Shown here piece by piece: positions 1 to 7,182 of a stretch of DNA of 8,452 bases. The notes below the pieces were generated by a model. That model saw nothing but the letters and a program-made list of their open reading frames with translations. It was not told where the DNA came from and did not search any database. Made by a program: the position numbers and the translations under genes. How positions within the stretch are numbered: position 1 is the first letter of the stretch; each line of letters begins with the position of its first letter. Source of the DNA: CAVZLD01 sp964522605 (GTDB taxonomy: Bacteria; Planctomycetota; Planctomycetia; Pirellulales; Pirellulaceae); the NCBI GenBank assembly GCA_964522605.1, contig CAZFWV010000302.1, positions 1 to 8,452 of the forward strand, given 5' to 3'.

Positions 1-500
1 TTGCTGGTAAGGACTTGCGGCAAGAACGTAATCCCCGCGGCGCTCTCGGTTTTGGGAGAGAGTAACCGGAGTCCGAGAAGGACGCCAGGGTTACCGCTCG
101 ACGCCCGGAATTCGGAGCCGAAACTCTCAGAGTCTCTCGGAGACGAGGGGGCTGGAGTTAACAGGCCGGTCCCGTTCGGGGCGCGAAAAAGACGCTCCGT
201 GGCAACTTGCACGAAAGCCAAAATTCTCGCGGCGGGCAGGGGCTCCTCGCAAGGCGAGATCCGACAGACGCCTCTGCAATTTGCAGAATTTTTCGTCTCG
301 CGACGATTTTCTTGAGGCAATTCACGGCGAGAATGCGCACCTTTTTGTGGGGAACTACCCCTTCGCGCATAATCTGGGCTGACGCGCTCCGAATGATGAA
401 TCCAGAAAATGAAAGACGACGGTCCGCGTGGCGGTAGGGCGATTGCATGGTCCGATAACTTTGACTCGATCCAACACATCGTGGCCGTTCGGTTCAGGAG
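1..500. other. Upstream region without a convincing gene
   Basis: Short open frames occur on both strands, but their translations are rich in Arg, Ser and Pro, show no domain-like pattern, and overlap one another. Visible structure is limited to short inverted repeats: CTCTC/GAGAG around 43-60, GTCTC/GAGAC around 133-145, and a 15-bp palindrome at 273-287 listed separately. A TTGACT hexamer lies at 461-466 but I see no matching -10 box at normal spacing, so I do not call a promoter. The stretch probably contains the leader of the gene starting at 576. Confidence 0.5.
273..287. promoter_or_regulatory. 15-bp palindrome, possible operator or weak terminator
   Basis: TCTGCAA and TTGCAGA flank a single central T, giving a perfect dyad. 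It is followed by ATTTTT at 288-293. As DNA this is shaped like a site for a dimeric regulator. As RNA it could fold into a 6-bp stem with a 3-nt loop before a T run, which would be a weak intrinsic terminator for something entering from the left. The sequence alone does not decide between these. Confidence 0.25.
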
Positions 501-575
501 ATGAAGACTGAAATCATGAGAATTTGCACTGATCTGTTTCGTTTCCGGAATTCACGAAATCTCTGTTGCAATCCG

Positions 576-2096
576 ATGCGTTTCAGGCCGTCGGCACTCT
601 TGGTTCTGCTCCTGTTATCGCCCGCGACCTACGCGGGGCAATGGTACGAGAGCCCGTTCGAGTGGCCCCTCGGCTGGAGAATCGGCATATCCGCCGATGG
701 GTCCGCGGTGGCAGCGGGTACCCATCTCTGGAGGCCCATCGACGGAAAGGCGATTCCGTTGCCCGGCGATTTCGTGGCGCAGGGTGGGATTACTGCAGAT
801 GGAGAGTTACTGACGGGTACAGTGTATGGATCCGCCTGGACTCCTTATTCTTGGACCCAGTCGGGCGGCTTGGATCGTATCGATGGACCATACAACTCGT
901 CGGCATTCGATGTGTCGGACGATGGATCCGCGATTGTCGGTTCGGTGAGCAGTGAACCGATCGTTCCTTATCGCTGGTCTGAATCAGAAGGAGTTGTGAG
1001 GATTCCTTTGCCGTCCGGATTCACGAACGCTCACGGCGGCTTGATCTCTGGCGATGGAAACGTCGCTGTGGGGTTTGGTTGGGGGCAGGCCTTCAAGGGA
1101 TGGCACGCCTATCGATGGTCGCAGAAGGACGGTTCGGAGGACCTTGGTACATTTGGCGGCAAAGAATACTATCGTGCCTCGGGCATATCTAATGACGGAT
1201 CGGTGATTGTCGGGAGTGGATGGATGCAAGACGAAACAACAGGAGAACGCAAGTCATACGAGGCATATCGCTGGACGCGTGAAGAGGGGATGGTGGGGCT
1301 GGGAACCTTGCCTGGCAGTGCGCAAAGCTGGGCGCAAGTGGTTTCCGAAGACGGAAACTTAGTTCTGGGAACAAACTATGGCGAGGAAACAACACCGGAG
1401 ACTTCACTCAGAGAATTGGCCGAGGAACTCTTTGTTTGGTCCGAAGCAAGTGGTATGCAGAGCCTGACCGAAATCCTGTCCCGAGAAATCGGTGCGGAAC
1501 TTCCCAGCAATTTGACTGTGAGAGCGATGTCGGCCGACGAACGAACAATCGTTGGCACTGCCGAGAACTTGACGAACCGTTTCGATCGCCAACTTTGGGC
1601 TGTTGCACTGGACCGCCCTCTCAGTGAACTGCTGAAAACCAGCGTTCCGGGCGACTTCAACGGCGATGGAGTCATCGACGTCGTGGATGTGAATCTGCTG
1701 AGCGAAGCGATTCGCGCAGGCTCGCAAGATGCTCAATTCGATCTGGATGGTTCGAATTCCGTCGAACTCGACGATCTCTCAAATCTCATTCACGAGAAAC
1801 TGAATACGTGGTACGGCGACGCCAATCTCGATGGCGAATTCGCCACGAGGGATCTCGTCCAAGTATTGGAGGCAGGCAAGTACGAGACGCAGGAGTCTGC
1901 AGGCTGGGCAGAAGGCGACTGGAATGCCGACGGTATCTTCGGCACGGGCGACCTCGTGATGGCGCTGGACGATGGCGGGTACGAGAGAGGACCGCGCGGG
2001 GATGCCGCGGCGGTGCCCGAGCCGTCTGGCTGGTTGCTGTTACTGATGGGACTGGTGCCGGGTCTTCGCCGCCACCTTACGAGAAATGCTGTCTAA
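576..2096 (+). CDS. Secreted HAF-repeat protein with dockerin region and PEP-CTERM anchor
   Basis: Predicted exported surface protein of 506 residues from this start. Residues 1-20 form a signal peptide (MRFRPSALLVLLLL core, likely cut after ATYA). Residues about 36-350 carry seven copies of an S-x-DGS-type turn ending in Gly, mostly paired with a Y/F-x-W strand (YRW three times). Two copies are preceded by LGTFGG and LGTLPG, as in HAF extracellular repeats, and seven such units fit a seven-bladed beta-propeller (inference). Residues about 359-472 contain four dockerin type I-like loops (DFNGDGVID, DLDGSNSVE, GDANLDGEF, GDWNADGIF), suggesting calcium binding and docking to cohesin-like partners. 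VPEP at 480-483, a hydrophobic segment and RRH form a PEP-CTERM sorting signal for exosortase processing. ATG 576 is chosen because it starts the signal peptide, and the damaged relative downstream also has MRFR at the same point. ATG 501 is an in-frame alternative, but it abuts AGGAG and adds an unlikely 25-residue extension. The ligand is unknown. Confidence 0.85.
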   Translation: MRFRPSALLVLLLLSPATYAGQWYESPFEWPLGWRIGISADGSAVAAGTHLWRPIDGKAIPLPGDFVAQGGITADGELLTGTVYGSAWTPYSWTQSGGLDRIDGPYNSSAFDVSDDGSAIVGSVSSEPIVPYRWSESEGVVRIPLPSGFTNAHGGLISGDGNVAVGFGWGQAFKGWHAYRWSQKDGSEDLGTFGGKEYYRASGISNDGSVIVGSGWMQDETTGERKSYEAYRWTREEGMVGLGTLPGSAQSWAQVVSEDGNLVLGTNYGEETTPETSLRELAEELFVWSEASGMQSLTEILSREIGAELPSNLTVRAMSADERTIVGTAENLTNRFDRQLWAVALDRPLSELLKTSVPGDFNGDGVIDVVDVNLLSEAIRAGSQDAQFDLDGSNSVELDDLSNLIHEKLNTWYGDANLDGEFATRDLVQVLEAGKYETQESAGWAEGDWNADGIFGTGDLVMALDDGGYERGPRGDAAAVPEPSGWLLLLMGLVPGLRRHLTRNAV

Positions 2097-2126
2097 CGAC
2101 GGAATCGGGCAGAGCTTCATCGAACA

Positions 2127-2138
2127 CTGCCTCCCTTT
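2127..2138 (+). repeat. Core copy of dispersed polypyrimidine repeat
   Basis: CTGCCTCCCTTT begins 30 bases after the stop codon of the HAF/dockerin gene. The same 12-mer occurs at 7169-7180 and 8073-8084, and inverted at 8376-8387. Here only the core is shared, so this is the shortest copy. It lies in the spacer before the second HAF gene. That spacer also holds a small GCAGA/TCTGC hairpin at 2183-2195 that could act as a weak transcription stop. Confidence 0.45.
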
Positions 2139-2281
2139 CGGAAAGCAAACGCGGAGCCTGACGTCTCTTGGTCAGAACATCAGCAGAGTTTCTGCCGTTT
2201 GACGAGTCGATGGCACAACGATGAAGGAAAAGTCTCAATGAACAACGTGCCCATGCGATTCCGACTAATCGCCCGTCTTAG

Positions 2282-3175
2282 ATGTCTACCTTGACATTGC
2301 ATCTGGTTGGCTTTTCCTGCTCTCAAGCCGCCGAGTTTACCCCGCTGGGATACGGCATCAGTACGAACCTGTTCGGGATTAGAAAAGCCAGTGTCTCGGA
2401 AGATGGCCGCGTGGTTGCACTCTCGACGCTCGATGATGAACTGGTCCGGTGGACACCGGCGACGGGATCCGAGGTGATTCTTGATGAAGTCAGCGGCGCG
2501 AGTGTATCCGAAGGCGGATCGACGATCGTCACGTCCCGGATCCTCGCTCGCGAACCGAACAGGCTATCGCGAGGCGTTAAGGTTATCGGTGACAGAGTCG
2601 AGGATTTATCCCTCCCGGTCGGTGAGAGTTACAGTACGGCGGAGATGATCTCTCGGGACGGTAGCGCGATCGTCGGGAGCGTCTTCAAACCCAACTTCGG
2701 CGGGAACCTCGTGCGATGGACCGACGAGGGGGCCGAAGCGCTTCCGTTAAGATGGTCGGCCGTAGCCGTTTCGCAAGACGGGGCTGTCGTCGTCGACACC
2801 TTCAATCGTTGGACAGCAGAGACTGGCGCAGTGGAGCTTCCGGACTTCCAGAGAACCGGCGAGCACGCGATCGGCGCTTCCAGCAACGGACGATGGACGG
2901 TAGGACGTGCTGCGACGTTGGGGGCATTCGATCGCAGGGGTGTCCGCTATGACGGCGTGTCAGATCCCAAATCGATCGATCCCTTCGACCAGGATTGGGG
3001 AGCCGCTCCGCTCGATATCACGAACGACGGCTCACTCATTGTGGGGCGACTTTACGATCCCTCCTTCGGCGACGCTACGACTAAACGGCTCCTATCCACC
3101 GGACTCCTTTGGACTTCCCGTCGGTACGAAGGTGGCTGTTTCGGCGACTGGAGTCATCGACGATGGCAACCGTGA
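2282..3175 (+). CDS. HAF-repeat protein, probably a frameshifted remnant
   Basis: An open frame of 297 codons related in style to the gene at 576. It has about six S-x-DG-x-x-x-x-G turns (for example SEDGRVVAL near residue 39, SRDGSAIVGS, TNDGSLIVGR) alternating with V/L-R/L-W strands, so a beta-propeller-like extracellular protein is likely. Both ends look damaged. The N-terminus from ATG 2282 has a hydrophobic stretch but no basic start, while another frame at 2253 reads MRFRLIARLRCL before a stop. Joining that to LTLHLVGFSCSQA would restore a normal signal peptide, which suggests an indel near 2285-2294. At the 3' end the frame runs into an unlike tail (DWSHRRWQP) while a plausible continuation lies in another frame from 3111. 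No dockerin or PEP-CTERM sequence follows in frame. Sequencing error is the main alternative to true decay. If expressed as is, export is doubtful. Confidence 0.6.
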   Translation: MSTLTLHLVGFSCSQAAEFTPLGYGISTNLFGIRKASVSEDGRVVALSTLDDELVRWTPATGSEVILDEVSGASVSEGGSTIVTSRILAREPNRLSRGVKVIGDRVEDLSLPVGESYSTAEMISRDGSAIVGSVFKPNFGGNLVRWTDEGAEALPLRWSAVAVSQDGAVVVDTFNRWTAETGAVELPDFQRTGEHAIGASSNGRWTVGRAATLGAFDRRGVRYDGVSDPKSIDPFDQDWGAAPLDITNDGSLIVGRLYDPSFGDATTKRLLSTGLLWTSRRYEGGCFGDWSHRRWQP

Positions 3176-3420
3176 CCCCTTTGCCAACGACGGCAATTCC
3201 ACAATCACGGTCGCTCTGCACGGACCGAGTATTATCCCAACCGGACCCGTGGGTTCTCTTGCGCAGATTTGTTCTCGGAAAATGGAAATGGTGTGAATCG
3301 AGGGACTCCATCGAAGGGGCTTTCTACCTTGGGGCGAGTTTTCGTTCGGACTCTTAATCATGTTCGCGGACGTCTCCCAATCTTCACGCGACGGTAGACA
3401 ACGTTTCGCTGTCAGCGAAG
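3111..3420 (+). pseudogene. Scattered remnant of a LecA-like sugar-binding module
   Basis: Protein-like pieces follow the 297-codon HAF gene in different frames. Frame one, 3111-3293, reads GLPVGTKVAVSATGVIDDG, later GPVGSLAQI, and stops at 3296. Another frame, about 3312-3353, reads SIEGAFYLGASF and stops at 3355-3357. Further along that same frame, past this stop, ATVDNVSLSAKD appears around 3380-3420. The order of a V-x-V-x-A-x-G strand, then P-x-G-x-L, then G-x-F/L-YLG is like that of LecA (PA-IL)-type beta-sandwich lectin modules in environmental bacteria. That assignment is from remembered family pattern and is tentative. Together with the HAF gene upstream, these pieces suggest one longer extracellular gene broken by several frameshifts. 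Confidence 0.35.
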
Positions 3421-3699
3421 GACGCTCAGGCAGCTCCGAGGCAGCACTATCGGCGAGGTTTTTTGAAAGCAGGTTGCCTGAGGACCGAAACCCAGTTAAA
3501 CTCGCGGCCGCAAGTCGTCTTGGGGCACCTCGCCTAAGCATTCGCCAGACTTCTCTTTGAATCTCTGCTCTTCTTCAACCCGACAAGTTCTGCCTCGGTT
3601 TACACGGCGCCCGAGACGTAATGACTGAGTGGGAGTTATTTCCCCGATGAAGCCTTACCATTTGGTTTGGTTTGGCTTCCTACTTCACAGCGTTCCTAG
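3421..3699. other. Intergenic region
   Basis: No credible gene is seen. There is an 8-bp inverted repeat, CTCAGGCA at 3425-3432 and TGCCTGAG at 3475-3482, with a wide loop. Just before the next gene, TTTGG is repeated three times at 3661-3675. The promoter of the gene at 3718 probably lies here, but I cannot place boxes with confidence. Confidence 0.4.
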
Positions 3700-3705
3700 A
3701 TGCAT

Positions 3706-3709
3706 GGAG
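3706..3709 (+). promoter_or_regulatory. Ribosome binding site fixing the start at 3718
   Basis: GGAG lies 8 bases before ATG 3718. An in-frame ATG at 3700 lies upstream of this motif and would add MHGVVT ahead of the signal peptide, so the motif favours 3718. Confidence 0.5.
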
Positions 3710-3717
3710 TCGTAACG

Positions 3718-5523
3718 ATGAATTCCTCAACGCGATTCGCAGTCGTCTGCCTTGGTGCACTGCTGGGCATGTACCCGGTCCTCAGAACGATACCCGCTGC
3801 GGCCCAAGAAGAAGCGCCCAGTCCGCCAGCATTGGACCAAATCGAGCATTTTGTTGGCACGTGGAAGACAACCATCCAAGAAGATGGAGAGGAGCAGACT
3901 CAATATTTGATATTTCGCCAACGTCCGGAACTGAACGCCCTGGCACAATGGACGTTTAATGTGGATTCCGAGAGCAGGCAGCTTCAGGAGGCTACTTTCG
4001 GATTCCTGGGGATGCCGAATCGGACGGGCCAGATCCAAGGCTTGGTCTTCCGTTCGGATGGTCTGGTTGCCGAGACGATGGGGACACTGAAAGACCAAGA
4101 GCTGTACGTGAAAGGCTTCGGTACGATGGCCAACGGGGCCCGCGTTTCTGCTGACATCCACTATCGTCTCGATGCAGACGGCAGGTTGGTTCAGAACTGG
4201 ACGGATTTAATGACGCCTTGGGGTCATCTGACGGAAGGGATGAAGAGAGAATTCACCAAGATCGACGCAGGAATGAGAGATCTATTTCGAGAACAACAGA
4301 TTATTGCACCGGAGAATGTTGAACTTGATCCATCGCTCGCGCCACTCAGCCACTTGGTCGGGCGTTGGCAGGCGCGCGATGCCGATGGGAACGTTCAGCA
4401 CGATCAGATCTGGCAACCGCGAGTGATGGGTCGCTGGCTGGCTGAGCGATGGAGAATGGGCAACGGAAATTCAGGCATCAACGTAACGGGCATTGACCCG
4501 GCTACCGGACGGTTGACGCTATGGGTGATCACGCGCGGCGTGATCGGCCGTTTCGGTCATTGGGATATCCTGAGCGACAACACCGTGGGACAGGTTCAAG
4601 GCCAGAATCGACTTACTCGTGAGTTTGTCAAGACTGATACTGAGGAGATGTTTGTCTGCCGTTGGCAAAGGCCGGAGGACGGTCGTTTCGTCAATACCGA
4701 TAGCCGTTATGTCGTGAAACGATTCTCGCCAGCTCAGGAAAACGAGGCGCAGCAAGACCGGGAAGTTGCGACCGCAGAGCCAGTCGACTATGGACAGCCG
4801 AAAGTTATCGCTCGGATCGAATACATGCAGGTACCGGAGGGGGGCGAGGAACTCTATTTCAAAGTTGAAGATGTCTGGAAAAAAATCCATCGGGCCCGTC
4901 GAGAAGCGGGCGTCATCACCAACTGGATGCTCCTGAAAGTTGATCGAACGCCTCAGACGCAAGGTGATTACAACTATGTCGTCGTTCACTTGTCGGAATC
5001 GTTTGACAAGCTCCGCAATGATCAAATGGCTGACCTGAATCTGGAATTCACGAGTGAAGAGCAGGAAATTTACAATCAGACAGGGACGGCTCGAGAATTG
5101 GTGCGATCCGATTACTGGGATCTCGTAGCCTCGGCCGAACCTGATCGATTTGGCCAACCAGGCTTCGATCCGACGACCTTCATTAACAGGATGCAGTCGA
5201 AGAATGAAGCCAGACACTGGGAACTGGAACAATCAGTATGGAGACGAATCTGGAGTCAGCACGTCACGGATGGCCATCTGTGGAATTGGCATCTTTGGCG
5301 ACGTCGCACGGGTGATGGTTTCAACTTCGTCGCCGTCCTTCTGCGGCCGGAAGGGCAAACGGCCGCACTACCTGTGGTTGTGAGTGAAGAAATCCGTGAG
5401 AAGGCCCTTCCTGACATGAGTCGCGAGGCATTCGCAGACGCGGTCAGAGAAACGGGAGAAGTCCGCGACATGGTTGGGTCTGAGCGGTGGATTCTTCTTG
5501 AATCATTGGACCATGACCAATAA
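3718..5523 (+). CDS. Exported protein with two lipocalin-like and two barrel-like domains
   Basis: Predicted 601-residue exported protein of unknown specific role. Residues 1-29 form a signal peptide ending in PAAA before QEEAP. Residues about 40-195 and 205-336 are two related domains, each opening with an H-F/L-V-G-x-W motif (HFVGTW at 44-49, HLVGRW at 212-217) and rich in beta-strands. That opening is typical of lipocalin-like DUF1579 domains, which form small ligand-binding barrels. After an acidic linker, residues about 362-601 hold two further alike segments. Each has a V-W-x-x-I helix followed by a W-x-L strand and an N-Y/F-V-x-V strand (VEDVWKKIH...TNWMLL...YNYVVVHL and EQSVWRRIW...WNWHLW...FNFVAVLL). 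I read these as ferredoxin-like or dimeric alpha/beta-barrel units (inference). No catalytic signature is visible. It ends 26 bases before a strong hairpin, so it is probably monocistronic or the last gene of its transcript. The gene call is sure; the function is not. Confidence 0.88.
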   Translation: MNSSTRFAVVCLGALLGMYPVLRTIPAAAQEEAPSPPALDQIEHFVGTWKTTIQEDGEEQTQYLIFRQRPELNALAQWTFNVDSESRQLQEATFGFLGMPNRTGQIQGLVFRSDGLVAETMGTLKDQELYVKGFGTMANGARVSADIHYRLDADGRLVQNWTDLMTPWGHLTEGMKREFTKIDAGMRDLFREQQIIAPENVELDPSLAPLSHLVGRWQARDADGNVQHDQIWQPRVMGRWLAERWRMGNGNSGINVTGIDPATGRLTLWVITRGVIGRFGHWDILSDNTVGQVQGQNRLTREFVKTDTEEMFVCRWQRPEDGRFVNTDSRYVVKRFSPAQENEAQQDREVATAEPVDYGQPKVIARIEYMQVPEGGEELYFKVEDVWKKIHRARREAGVITNWMLLKVDRTPQTQGDYNYVVVHLSESFDKLRNDQMADLNLEFTSEEQEIYNQTGTARELVRSDYWDLVASAEPDRFGQPGFDPTTFINRMQSKNEARHWELEQSVWRRIWSQHVTDGHLWNWHLWRRRTGDGFNFVAVLLRPEGQTAALPVVVSEEIREKALPDMSREAFADAVRETGEVRDMVGSERWILLESLDHDQ

Positions 5524-5548
5524 GCCCATCTCTCTTGGATCGAAGGAG

Positions 5549-5588
5549 CCCGTCATGTACGCGGTCCAACAATCGCGTGCATGACGGG
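5549..5588 (+). terminator. 15-bp hairpin after the lipocalin-like gene
   Basis: CCCGTCATGTACGCG at 5549-5563 pairs with CGCGTGCATGACGGG at 5574-5588 across a 10-nt loop. The only non-Watson-Crick pair is U5558-G5579, which is tolerated in + strand RNA but would be A-C on the other strand. This polarity matches the upstream gene. There is no T run after the stem, so it is not a classical intrinsic terminator. It may act with Rho or protect the 3' end of the message. Confidence 0.65.
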
Positions 5589-5612
5589 GCGATTCGGCCG
5601 ATCGCGACACAC

Positions 5613-5640
5613 AAACCAGTAAGACAAAACCAGTAAGACA
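5613..5640 (+). repeat. 14-bp tandem direct repeat
   Basis: AAACCAGTAAGACA occurs twice back to back and exactly (5613-5626 and 5627-5640). It lies between the hairpin above and the rhodanese gene, about 70 bases before the latter's ATG. It could be a binding site pair in the promoter region or simple slippage. Confidence 0.6.
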
Positions 5641-5710
5641 CAGACCTCAAGCAGGGGGGGCGGGAGATTTAGGTTAGACAGGAAAAAAGCAAACGAAGGC
5701 TCGTGGTTGA

Positions 5711-7132
5711 ATGACAAGAGAACTCAAGCCGCCGCGGCGACCCGCTGGCGTGAATGCAATCTGCTACCTCTCCCGTTGTACCCAGGTCGTTCATCTGCCC
5801 GCGTTGAAGTCTGTGTCTTCCTCCGTCGGATTTTCAGCTTGTTTTATGGTCGCGTTCGCGGCGTTCTGCGCACAGCTGCGCGCAGAACCAGTTGCGAAAG
5901 AGCTCACCGTGACCGACATTTCCAAGGCTCTTGAAGATGAAAACTGGATTCTGGTCGATACCCGACCCTCAGACGCATATAACGGCTGGAAGCTGGACGG
6001 TATCAAACGGGGGGGACACCTGCCAGGCGCGGTTGACTTTCCAGCCGACTGGCTAGATAGCGATCGTGACGACAAAGCGGAGGTACTTTCCGCCGCACTT
6101 CGTGTGAAGGGAATCGAGCCCGATCGGCACGTCGTGTTATATGACACCAACCAACTCAGGCGAGATCGTGTCGCCGCGTATCTCAGCGAATCCGGTTTCC
6201 AACAACTCTACGATTTCGATCTTAACGCCTGGATCGAGGATGAAACTCGACCGCTTGAAAGGTATACGAACTTCCATCTTTTGCTCCCCGCAGCGATTGT
6301 CAGATTGCTTCTCGACGGAGAGTTGCCAGAGACCTTTGAACGTGCGAAACGCATCAAGTTCGTCGAAGTCAGTTGGGGCGGAGAAGACGCATCCTATTTA
6401 AAGGGTCACGTGCCTCGGAGCTTTCATGTCAATACTGATCACTTCGAACCGCCGCCCGAATGGATGCTCGGCGATCCAGATGTCCTCGGTCAGTTCACGA
6501 ACATGTATGGCTTTCAGGTGGACGATACGGTGATTATCTCGGGGGAGGATCCGACTGCGTCGTATCGGCTGGCGATCGTGCTGCGTTACATCGGGGTCGA
6601 AGATGTTCGAGTTCTCAATGGTGGATTCGCAGCTTGGAAAGCCGCGAAGTATCCCGTCGAGACGAGGAGCACTCAGCCTACGAAAGTAGACAGCTTCGGC
6701 GCCAGAATCCCGGCGCGGCCGCAATTGATTGACACTCAGGAACGAGTGAAAAGCGGGCTGCAGTCTCCACACACATTTACATTGGTCGATACGCGAAGTT
6801 GGGCCGAGTTCACGGGGAAGACATCCGGCTACAAGTACCACTCACACAAGGGGCGCATTCCCGGTTCGGTCTATGGACAAGCCGACTTCAAGGGCAAGAA
6901 CTCACTCACGCCTTACCGCAACATTGATAACACAATGCGAAACGCCGACGAGATCCGCGCGTTTTGGAAGAAGTCGGGAATCGATGCGAAAAAACACCTT
7001 TCCTTTATGTGCGGCGGCGGATGGCGCGCGGCCGAAGTACTGACTTTCGCCAACGTAATGGGGCTGACCGACACGTCGCTTTACAGCGACGGCTGGATTG
7101 GATGGAGTAACAACCAACGCAACCGTCAGTGA
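5711..7132 (+). CDS. Exported triple-domain rhodanese (sulfurtransferase)
   Basis: Predicted thiosulfate or 3-mercaptopyruvate sulfurtransferase family protein, 473 residues. Three rhodanese domains are visible: about 65-182 (LVDTRPSDAY, HLPGAVDFP), 190-320 (FVEVSWGGEDASYLKGHVP, LNGGFAAW) and 336-470 (LVDTRSWAEF, GRIPGSVYG, SDGWIGW). The active-site loop is intact only in domain three, C434-GGGWRAAE. The matching positions are D145 (LYDTNQLRRDR) in domain one and S277 (IISGEDPTASYR) in domain two, so those two are probably non-catalytic and structural or regulatory. Common sulfurtransferases have two domains with activity in the C-terminal one, so a third is an addition. A hydrophobic stretch at about 39-54 ending in LRA before EP indicates export. 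ATG 5711 has GAAGG 11 bases upstream but leaves a long N-terminal lead. TTG 5804 (residue 32) would give a normal-length signal peptide starting KSVSSS and is a real alternative. It stands alone, with no sulfur-metabolism neighbours. Confidence 0.9.
   Translation: MTRELKPPRRPAGVNAICYLSRCTQVVHLPALKSVSSSVGFSACFMVAFAAFCAQLRAEPVAKELTVTDISKALEDENWILVDTRPSDAYNGWKLDGIKRGGHLPGAVDFPADWLDSDRDDKAEVLSAALRVKGIEPDRHVVLYDTNQLRRDRVAAYLSESGFQQLYDFDLNAWIEDETRPLERYTNFHLLLPAAIVRLLLDGELPETFERAKRIKFVEVSWGGEDASYLKGHVPRSFHVNTDHFEPPPEWMLGDPDVLGQFTNMYGFQVDDTVIISGEDPTASYRLAIVLRYIGVEDVRVLNGGFAAWKAAKYPVETRSTQPTKVDSFGARIPARPQLIDTQERVKSGLQSPHTFTLVDTRSWAEFTGKTSGYKYHSHKGRIPGSVYGQADFKGKNSLTPYRNIDNTMRNADEIRAFWKKSGIDAKKHLSFMCGGGWRAAEVLTFANVMGLTDTSLYSDGWIGWSNNQRNRQ
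5863..5888 (+). repeat. 9-bp inverted repeat inside the signal-peptide codons
   Basis: GTTCTGCGC at 5863-5871 and GCGCAGAAC at 5880-5888 are perfect arms around an 8-base centre, within the codons for FCAQLRAEP at the end of the rhodanese signal peptide. In RNA this is a stable hairpin early in the message. It could also be a consequence of GC-rich Ala and Arg codons. Confidence 0.45.
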
Positions 7133-7158
7133 AACGGAGTCGGTTGCGGATACACGGA

Positions 7159-7182
7159 AAAACGACCTCTGCCTCCCTTTTT
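7159..7182 (+). repeat. Dispersed 24-bp repeat, copy A
   Basis: This 24-bp sequence (AAAACGACC, then CTGCCTCCC, ending in a T run) is identical at 8063-8086. It begins 27 bases after the rhodanese stop codon. CCTCTGCC at 7166-7173 can fold with GGGCGAGAGAGG-type sequence just downstream (7183-7194), giving a bulged stem, so this copy might help end the rhodanese transcript. Confidence 0.6.

Noticed and set aside
1..315. Open frame of 104 codons from the window edge
   Set aside because: Arg/Ser/Pro-rich translation, no start context, no domain, and competing open frames on the other strand.
461..489. TTGACT as a -35 promoter box before the first gene
   Set aside because: No acceptable -10 hexamer is found at 16-18 bases downstream, and planctomycete promoters are poorly predicted by this model.
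1404..1736. Minus-strand open frame of 110 codons
   Set aside because: It is antisense to the HAF/dockerin gene. Its translation looks like an antisense artefact.
3661..3675. TTTGG repeated three times
   Set aside because: Short simple repeat with no sign of function beyond lying upstream of a gene.
4519..5232. Long open frame on the minus strand (237 codons)
   Set aside because: It lies wholly inside the lipocalin-like gene in antisense, and its translation has no signal or domain pattern. The + strand gene has clear repeats and a signal peptide.
6398..6841. Minus-strand open frame of 147 codons
   Set aside because: It is antisense to the rhodanese gene, whose motifs cover the same bases.
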